Below, piece after piece: positions 12,900 through 12,915 of a stretch of 12,915 nucleotides of DNA. The notes beneath the pieces were generated by a model, which had not been told where the DNA came from, ran no database searches, and worked only from the letters and a program-made list of their open reading frames with translations. A program made the position numbers and the translations under genes. Within the stretch, counting starts at the first letter, position 1. Each line of letters opens with the position of its first letter. Source of the stretch: an uncultured Lewinella sp. (GTDB lineage Bacteria; Bacteroidota; Bacteroidia; Chitinophagales; Saprospiraceae). The DNA is taken from assembly GCA_938021455.1 (NCBI GenBank), contig CALIGP010000023.1:1-12915 (forward strand), given 5' to 3'.

Positions 12900-12915
12900 A
12901 TGCCAACCAAGCTGG

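Noticed and set aside
1..12915. CRISPR, toxin-antitoxin, phage, transposon or defence system
   Set aside because: I found no spaced repeat array, integrase, transposase, terminal inverted repeats or defence-type enzyme motifs. The gene content is core metabolism, envelope and regulation.

Overview
The window looks like a chromosomal segment of a Bacteroidota bacterium, probably of the Saprospiria/Lewinella type. The support is: (i) secG next to a TPR-like protein whose ends resemble a conserved Bacteroidota secG neighbour; (ii) an LspA with the long Bacteroidota-type insertion, beside a DksA-family protein that has lost its zinc cysteines; (iii) the efp-accB-accC cluster; (iv) a PD40/OmpA cell-envelope protein; (v) several matches to the Bacteroidota promoter -7 box (TAnnTTTG) and almost no Shine-Dalgarno sequences. 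The phylum is fairly secure. The order is inferred from protein flavour only.

Layout. 1-1062 (minus): secG, cut by the window edge, with its TPR-like neighbour upstream. 1063-1395: AT-rich gap with an orphan plus-strand terminator. 1396-2282 (plus): two cysteine-free ArsR-fold regulators, about 45% identical over their shared core. 2324-3521 (minus): dksA-like gene, a strong intrinsic terminator, then lspA. 3722-4594 (minus): a secreted protein of unknown function, with a good -7 box and a LytTR-like pair of direct repeats upstream. 4922-7468 (plus): an SRPBCC protein and a PD40/carboxypeptidase-regulatory/OmpA protein. 7547-8287 (plus): radC. 8456-11049 (plus): efp, accB, accC. 11090-12747 (plus): a TPR/two-TM membrane protein and a sugar-nucleotidyltransferase-like enzyme, followed by a very long terminator hairpin ending at 12899.

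Functional themes are envelope biogenesis (SecG, LspA, OmpA-type protein, secreted protein), fatty-acid synthesis (AccB, AccC), translation (EF-P) and transcription control (DksA-like and two ArsR-fold proteins). The genes are mostly housekeeping. I see no CRISPR, transposon, phage, toxin-antitoxin or defence locus. The least explained material is intergenic: the orphan terminator at 1253-1284, the 9-bp repeats at 4680-4709, the direct repeats at the dksA promoter, the inverted repeats before the OmpA-type gene and efp, and the 23-bp perfect hairpin at the right end.
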